A DNA stretch of 64,000 bases, from positions 1-64,000 of the forward strand of contig DIXO01000028.1 of assembly GCA_002428735.1 (NCBI GenBank). Reading direction: 5' to 3'. The notes beneath the pieces are model-generated. The model had not been told where the DNA came from. It saw only the letters and a list, made by a program, of their open reading frames with translations, and searched no databases. Position 1 is the first letter of the stretch, and each line of letters begins with the position of its first letter. This document shows, one piece after another, positions 58,632 to 64,000 of this stretch. A program made the position numbers and the translations under genes. This DNA comes from Syntrophaceae bacterium UBA6078. Lineage in GTDB: Bacteria > Desulfobacterota > Syntrophia > Syntrophales > UBA2210.

Positions 58632-59327
58632 ATGAAGGAAAAAACTAACGCACGCTGTGCACAGTGTACAGTCCCCAGGAATGAAAAAAGCTGCCTCAAC
58701 CCGCAGGGAAAGGGGAAGGGGGTGAGGGGATGCCCGACCCTCAATAAAAGAGCCCTGGCTGCTGAAGTGCGCACGGAGTACGCCAAAGAAGATATCCGGG
58801 AATTCGCCCGGCAGGCTTCCATCCAGGAGGGTGAATGCTATGCATACAGAGACCAGAAGCCATTCCGTTTACATCCCACAAAACCCCGCATTCAGGAAAT
58901 TTGTGAATTCGCGCACAAGATGGGCTATACCCGGCTCGGACTCGCCTATTGTATAGGTATGACCACGGAAGCGGGGCTTGTTTTACAGATATTGGAAGCC
59001 CAGGGATTTGATGTCGTATCGGTTATGTGCAAGGTCGGCTCCGTTCCGAAGGAGGAAATCGGTATCCGCGAAACCGAGAAGATCCGCATCGGTAACTATG
59101 AGGCGATGTGCAACCCCATACTCCAGGCACGGATCATGAACGACGCTGGCACTCAGTTCAACATTGCCCTCGGACTCTGCGTGGGGCACGATTCCCTCTT
59201 CTTTCGATATGCCGATGCCCCAACTACAGTCTTGGCGGTGAAGGATCGGGTTTCGGGGCACAACCCCCTCGGGCCCGTCTATACATCGGGGAGCTATTAC
59301 TCGCGACTCAGGCAAAAAGGGTTCTGA
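58632..59327 (+). CDS. DUF1847 cysteine-rich protein
   Basis: 231 residues. The N-terminal CAQCTVP and CLNPQ cysteines, and GYTRLGLAYCIGMTTEAGLV, AMCNPILQARIMNDAGTQFN and IALGLCVGHDSLFFRYADAP are typical of the DUF1847 family of anaerobes, thought to bind metal. No partner gene. Unusually long spacing (14 bp) separates AAGGAGG and the ATG. Confidence 0.82.
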   Translation: MKEKTNARCAQCTVPRNEKSCLNPQGKGKGVRGCPTLNKRALAAEVRTEYAKEDIREFARQASIQEGECYAYRDQKPFRLHPTKPRIQEICEFAHKMGYTRLGLAYCIGMTTEAGLVLQILEAQGFDVVSVMCKVGSVPKEEIGIRETEKIRIGNYEAMCNPILQARIMNDAGTQFNIALGLCVGHDSLFFRYADAPTTVLAVKDRVSGHNPLGPVYTSGSYYSRLRQKGF

Positions 59328-59439
59328 AGTATCAGTATTGAGCCGACAAACCCTCCCCACCATGGCATTACACAGGGGAGACAATTGGCGAGGAACCGGG
59401 AACCGGTACTCCGTCATATCCGCTCAAAAAAGGTCTGAA

Positions 59440-61053
59440 CTACTCTATCACCGCGCTGCTAGGAGCGGCAATGCCGCGGCGTTCCAGGAGAGACCCCTCG
59501 AGCCGGTAAAGCTCGATAAGCGATTTAAGGTAGCTGGCGATAGTCTGGACCTCGGAGATTCTGCTTGCCAGAAGATCGCGCTGGGCCTGGGCGACAAGGA
59601 GGGTTGTCGATTTGCCGACCCGGAATTTTTCCATCTCGATGCGGACCTTTTCTTCCTGGAGTGCCCGTGTGGCGGCCTTCGCCGCGATCTGTTCCTTTGT
59701 CCGGTTCACCTCGATATACGCGGACCGCACATCCACCTGAACCAACTGAGAGAGATTCTGAACGGATTCTTCGATTTGATCCTTTCTGAGGAGGGATCGA
59801 CGATGGAGGGCTCGCGCCTTTCGATTGATCAGAGGATACTCAAGGTTGATGCCAGCCAGGATATCGTAGGAACTTCCGTCAATGTTGCGGTACGAATCGC
59901 TGAAGGAACCTGCGTACCCGGTTTTCCCCAGGGTAATAAAGAAATCCATTTTAGGAAGTAATCCATTCTTTGTTTTTACAATTTCAAGGTCCCCGCGTTC
60001 GAGTTTCAATCGAGCCTGGTTGAGATCGGGCCGCATCAGCAAGGCCACTCTGACATGGGACTCCACGTCATCGAGCGTCACATCAGGGACAACAGGACGG
60101 TGGAGGAGCACAATCTGACGTCCCCACGGATCGGAGCCGGGAGGATTGAGCAGCCGCAGCATATTCAGGCGCGTCTTTTCTAGATCGCTCCGGGCATTGA
60201 TGAGGCTCTCCCTCCGGAGGGCTATTTCAGCCTCGGCCGCGGCAAGTTCCGATTCCGCCAGAGAACCGATTATGATCATCTCTTCCGTTTCGCTTTTCTG
60301 CTGCTCCGCCAGTTTCAGGGATTCAAGGAATATTTCGATCTGGCGCTGTATGAGGGCGTAATCCCAGTAGATTTCTTCCACCTGCGCCACCAGGAACGCG
60401 GAATATCCCCGCAGTTCATGCATCGAAACGATCGTGTCGAGTCTGGCCTGACGGAGTGTCGCCAGATTATAGGAAAGTCCCGCGCCCCTCAGGAGCGCCT
60501 GGGTGACGCTCAGCCCCAGCCGTGTCGCATACAGATCGTCGCTGTAGAGATCCGACCATGTCTGGTCCGTGGACGCTTCAATCTCCACATCCGTTCCGGT
60601 CGGCAGATAACCGGAGATCCCCAGGGTAGCGTTCTTCTGATTTTCCAGCTTTCTCGTAATCGAGCTCGCACTGGCATCCCTCTTTTCCCGGTCGTACGCG
60701 TACTCGCCGGTGAAAAGGGGGTCGAATTCGGCGCGGGCTTCTTCCTCCGCCGTCGTAGTGATGGCGGGGTTGAACCGTTCCACTCTGAGAGCCCGGTTGT
60801 TCTCAAGCGCCATGAGGAGGGCATCTTGCACCGTGATCTCCAGGGGCCCGTCATGTCCGGTTGTTGTTGCGGTTTCCGGTTCCCCCTGTGCAGGCGGTAT
60901 TGTGGCTTCCTGTCCGGGGGCGGCTTCATTGAGTGTTGAAGCTGTGAAGACAGGCCTTTCAGCCCTTTCGGGTGTCGCACAGGAGAGGGTGAACGCCATA
61001 GCCATGGCTGCCAATAAAAAGACGGTGCGAAGTTTCGGAACGTGTGTCGGCAT
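59440..61053 (-). CDS. TolC-family outer-membrane efflux protein
   Basis: 537 residues with a lipoprotein-type signal (MAMAFTLSCATPERAER, cysteine after LS). Two OEP repeats follow: long helices such as EEIYWDYALIQRQIEIFLES and SAYIEVNRTKEQIAAKAATR. It forms the outer-membrane exit duct for the RND pump encoded immediately upstream (3-bp gap). A periplasmic adaptor is probably encoded just beyond the window. Confidence 0.9.
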   Translation of the reverse strand: MPTHVPKLRTVFLLAAMAMAFTLSCATPERAERPVFTASTLNEAAPGQEATIPPAQGEPETATTTGHDGPLEITVQDALLMALENNRALRVERFNPAITTTAEEEARAEFDPLFTGEYAYDREKRDASASSITRKLENQKNATLGISGYLPTGTDVEIEASTDQTWSDLYSDDLYATRLGLSVTQALLRGAGLSYNLATLRQARLDTIVSMHELRGYSAFLVAQVEEIYWDYALIQRQIEIFLESLKLAEQQKSETEEMIIIGSLAESELAAAEAEIALRRESLINARSDLEKTRLNMLRLLNPPGSDPWGRQIVLLHRPVVPDVTLDDVESHVRVALLMRPDLNQARLKLERGDLEIVKTKNGLLPKMDFFITLGKTGYAGSFSDSYRNIDGSSYDILAGINLEYPLINRKARALHRRSLLRKDQIEESVQNLSQLVQVDVRSAYIEVNRTKEQIAAKAATRALQEEKVRIEMEKFRVGKSTTLLVAQAQRDLLASRISEVQTIASYLKSLIELYRLEGSLLERRGIAAPSSAVIE

Positions 61054-61056
61054 GGA

Positions 61057-64000
61057 TCAGGACTCCCGTCTTTCCTCGTTTCGATTGTCTGATTGCGCCT
61101 TTGTCCGTCTCTCGAACAGCAGGTAGACCGTCGGAACAATCAACAGGGTGATCAGCGTTGAACTGATGAGTCCGCCTATCACGGCGCGGGCCAGAGGCGC
61201 CTGCACTTCGCCTCCTTCGCCCAACCCGGTTGCCAGCGGAACCATGGCGAGTATGGTCGTGGTGGCGGTCATCAATATGGGGCGCAACCGCCGCCGCCCG
61301 GCCTCTTCAATAGCCTCCCGCAGGGGAATCTTATCCCGGCGGCGCAGGAGATTGATATGGTCCACCAGCAGAATGGCGTTATTCACCACGATTCCGCCCA
61401 GCATGATGCAGCCGATATAGGATTGGACGTTAAAGGTGGTGTTGCTCAGAAAGAGCATGAGAACGACGCCGATCGCGGCGAATGGAACGGAGAACATGAC
61501 GATAAGAGGATACAGAAAAGATTCATACAGTGATGCCATTACCATGTAGACGAGGACCAGCGCCAGAAGAAGGCTGAACAGGAGTTCTCTGAACGCCTTC
61601 TGCTGTTCGTCATAGTCGCCGCCGAAGGTGATGCTGAAATCACGGGGCACGGCGACGGAACGAAGCTGTTCCTGAATATCCTCCCGTATGGAACCGACGT
61701 CCCTGCCCATGGTATTGGCCGATACGGTGACAATCCGTTCCTGGTCTTTCCGCTCGATGCGAACCGGTCCCCGCGCGGGGTCGATAGTGACGACGTTTCC
61801 GAGAATAATGGGTTCCCCTCCGGTGCCGACCAGCGTCATGTCCAGGATTTCGCGGAGATCCAGTTTTTCGGACTCTTTTATCTTTACGCGGATGTCATAC
61901 TCGTCTCCGCCGTCTCGATACCCGCTGGCCCGGGTTCCCGTAACCGTGGTCTGGAGCATGTTGGCGATCTGAGAAACCGTGAGTCCCATATCCGCGGCTT
62001 TGTGGCGGTCAATATGAATGATCTCCTCGGGGCTTCCCGATTCCCGCGTGAGCAAAGCATCGGTAACCCCCTCGACCCCCTCGACGATCTCTTTCACCCT
62101 GAGGGCCAGTGAGTCGGCGATTGCCAGATCGAAGCCGCGTATATCGACCTGAATCTTTTCCGCGTCGCCGCCGGAAAACATGCTCAGAAGAAAAAGGCCC
62201 TGCCCCGCGCGGGTCCGAATGACGGCGCCCGGGATATGGACGAGTTTTGCGCGCAGGTCGGCCGCGATATCTTCGCTGGAGCGTACCCGTTCGGATCGCG
62301 GTGTAAGGGCAATCTGCATTTGGCCCGTGTGCGAGCCGAGAGACCGCCAGCTTGTGCCTCCGATGCTGGTTACCGTGCTTTTTAGTTCCGGGACCTCTCT
62401 TCTGACGATCGCGCCGATCGTCTTGAATGTCTCGGCGACAACCTCCAGCCGTGTCCCGACCTCCATCTCCGCGTCGATCCGGACCTCCGCCTCATCGGTG
62501 GTGGGCATGAATTCAACGCCTACGAGGGGTATAAGCAGCAAGCTTGTCCCAAGGAGCAGGCTGACTCCGGCCACCACAATTCCGCTGTGACGGAGGGTAA
62601 CGTGGAGGAGACGGTTATACCCGTCTTCCATGCCTGTGAAAAAGCGGGCGCTGATCCGGTAGAGCTTGTGGAGCACTGAATCTCCGGAGTGATCCGTCCT
62701 CGGATGCAGGAACTTGGCGGCCATCATGGGAATGAGCGACAGGGCGACCAGCAGAGCGCAGATCAGGGCAAAGCTGACCACCAGCGCCAGCTGTTTGAAC
62801 ATGATCCCCGTCATTCCTCGTATGAAGACAAGAGGCAGGAAAACCGCCAGTGTGGTGAGGGTGCTGGCCGTGATTGCCGCCGTGATTTCTCCGCTACCCC
62901 TTATGGTGGCGGTTTCGGCGTCTTCGCCGGATTCCCGGTGCCGGTATATGTTCTCCAGGACGACGATGGCATTATCGACCAGCATCCCGATACCGAGGGC
63001 AAGTCCCCCCAGGGTCATGATGTTGAGCGTCAGACCTCCGAAATACATGAGGGCGAAGGTTGCAATGATCGATATGGGGATCGCCGTGGCGATAATCACC
63101 GTGCTGATGATATTGCGGAGGAAGAAAAGCAGAACGACTACCGCCAGGATGCCGCCGAACAGGGCCATCGAGCCGACGTTGGTAATCGAATTCCGGATAT
63201 AATCGGAGGTGTCGATGATCGGGGTCAATTGTATATGGGGCATCTCCCGGTTGATTCTCTCGGTTTCTGCAAGGACGGCGGTCGCGACCTCCACCGTATT
63301 CGCCCCCGATTGTTTGCGGACACCCAGACGGACGCCGGGTGCTCCATTCACCAGGATGATGCGGGTTATCTTTTTCCAGGTATCGTCCACACTGGCGATA
63401 TCACCGAGCTTGATGGCGGCGTTGTCACGGATTCCGACGATGGTTTCCCTGAGCTGATCGAGGCTCGTATATTGTCCCGATGTACGCACGGTTATTTCAA
63501 ACTGCCCGCGGTCGATCGAACCGGCGGGAAGATTGATGTTCCCCGCTTCGATATGATGAATGATCTGATCCAGGGGGAGTTCCATGGCCTTGATCTTGTC
63601 CGCGTCGAGGTTGACCTGGATCTCCCGTTCGTATCCGCCCCAGACATCGAGCGACGCGACACCGGGTATCCGCTCGACCCGGTATTTGATCTGGTCGTCG
63701 ATGAGGTCGCGCAACTGAAGGGGGTTCATATTGCCCGATGCGCCGTAGATCAGGATGGGATATGTGGCAATATCGAACTTGTACAGGGTGGGGCGTTCGA
63801 TATCCTCGGGAAGCTTCGGCATTGTTCTGTCCAGACGGTCGCGAATATCGTTGGACGCCGTGTCCAGATCGGTTCCCCACACAAAGGTGACCCGGACATT
63901 GCTGACCCCTTCCGAAGAAATGGAATACACGCTTTCGACCCCGGGGACGGCGCTCATCGCCTCTTCAATGGGGCGTGCGATCAGTTCCTCAATCTCCTCG
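61057..64000 (-). CDS. RND efflux pump, AcrB/MdtB-like (5' end beyond the window)
   Basis: About 980 residues are present; the frame is open at the window edge, so the first part (probably 50-60 residues) is missing. Visible features are the pore and docking domains, MYLVDNAIVVLENIYRHRES-type TM4 (GMLVDNAIVVLENIYRHRE), and the C-terminal LREAIEEAGRRRLRPILMTA. It exports drugs, detergents or hydrophobic compounds by proton flow. TM4 has a D-N pair rather than the D-D pair of AcrB, as in many HAE-type relatives. Operon with the TolC-like gene. Confidence 0.9.
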   Translation of the reverse strand, partial: EEIEELIARPIEEAMSAVPGVESVYSISSEGVSNVRVTFVWGTDLDTASNDIRDRLDRTMPKLPEDIERPTLYKFDIATYPILIYGASGNMNPLQLRDLIDDQIKYRVERIPGVASLDVWGGYEREIQVNLDADKIKAMELPLDQIIHHIEAGNINLPAGSIDRGQFEITVRTSGQYTSLDQLRETIVGIRDNAAIKLGDIASVDDTWKKITRIILVNGAPGVRLGVRKQSGANTVEVATAVLAETERINREMPHIQLTPIIDTSDYIRNSITNVGSMALFGGILAVVVLLFFLRNIISTVIIATAIPISIIATFALMYFGGLTLNIMTLGGLALGIGMLVDNAIVVLENIYRHRESGEDAETATIRGSGEITAAITASTLTTLAVFLPLVFIRGMTGIMFKQLALVVSFALICALLVALSLIPMMAAKFLHPRTDHSGDSVLHKLYRISARFFTGMEDGYNRLLHVTLRHSGIVVAGVSLLLGTSLLLIPLVGVEFMPTTDEAEVRIDAEMEVGTRLEVVAETFKTIGAIVRREVPELKSTVTSIGGTSWRSLGSHTGQMQIALTPRSERVRSSEDIAADLRAKLVHIPGAVIRTRAGQGLFLLSMFSGGDAEKIQVDIRGFDLAIADSLALRVKEIVEGVEGVTDALLTRESGSPEEIIHIDRHKAADMGLTVSQIANMLQTTVTGTRASGYRDGGDEYDIRVKIKESEKLDLREILDMTLVGTGGEPIILGNVVTIDPARGPVRIERKDQERIVTVSANTMGRDVGSIREDIQEQLRSVAVPRDFSITFGGDYDEQQKAFRELLFSLLLALVLVYMVMASLYESFLYPLIVMFSVPFAAIGVVLMLFLSNTTFNVQSYIGCIMLGGIVVNNAILLVDHINLLRRRDKIPLREAIEEAGRRRLRPILMTATTTILAMVPLATGLGEGGEVQAPLARAVIGGLISSTLITLLIVPTVYLLFERRTKAQSDNRNEERRES

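Overview
The window looks like a chromosome segment of a Gram-negative anaerobe, most likely a member of the Desulfobacterota (Syntrophales-like). This is inferred from the gene set: lipopolysaccharide 8-amino-Kdo genes, NDP-forming acyl-CoA synthetase-like proteins, a DUF1847 protein, a TolC/RND efflux pair and long PAS sensor proteins. It carries a complete Mu-like transposable prophage of about 33 kb (7093-40065).

Left host flank (1-7092): an MFS transporter, then a minus-strand operon kdnB-kdnA-kdsB for making and activating 8-amino-3,8-dideoxy-Kdo, then the C-terminal part (kinase plus two receiver domains) of a hybrid histidine kinase. The N-terminal membrane part of what appears to be the same kinase gene lies at the other end of the prophage (40066-40786). 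Removing the prophage joins the halves in frame into a predicted 886-residue protein, so the prophage seems to have split a sensor kinase gene.

Prophage (7093-40065): terminal TGGCAGTAA inverted repeats and internal CTGCCAATAAGTG sites mark the ends. Gene order is Mu-like: divergent repressor and Ner-like regulator, MuA transposase, MuB ATPase, Gam, GemA, Mor-like activator, lysis genes (M15 endolysin, holin), gp27/28 terminase, gp29 portal, MuF head protein, gpG, protease/scaffold, decoration protein, major capsid. A P2/Mu-type contractile tail follows: V, sheath, tube, E/E' with a T_TTT_TTG frameshift site, tape measure, U, X, D, W, J, I, fibre and fibre chaperone.

The most unusual feature is a set of tiny sequence units spread through the left and middle of the prophage, mostly inside genes and in frame. 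Unit A is 18 bp (about 55 copies by hand count) and unit B is a 24-bp hairpin (about 30 copies). A 43-45 bp palindrome (unit C) occurs three times. A and B have lengths divisible by three, B stems show paired compensatory changes, and units sit inside one another at fixed positions, up to three levels deep. They interrupt or extend MuA, a zinc-ribbon protein, the Mor-like activator, GemA, the large terminase, MuF and the protease, but are absent from the main tail genes (about 30.2-39.4 kb) and from both host flanks. I know of no described family that matches; Rickettsia palindromic elements are the nearest concept.

Right host flank (40066-64000): a PAS/HD-GYP protein, an ABC-2 exporter with a NEW3-domain protein, a small heat-shock cluster (two Hsp20, a J-domain protein, a helical protein), a periplasmic metallo-beta-lactamase-fold protein, an SDR remnant, an AT-richer orphan gene with a HEPN-like Rx4H motif, an amidase, a YihY-family membrane protein, two NDP-forming CoA-ligase alpha-like proteins, a DUF1847 protein, and a TolC/RND pair whose pump gene runs off the window end. 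No rRNA, tRNA or CRISPR array was seen.
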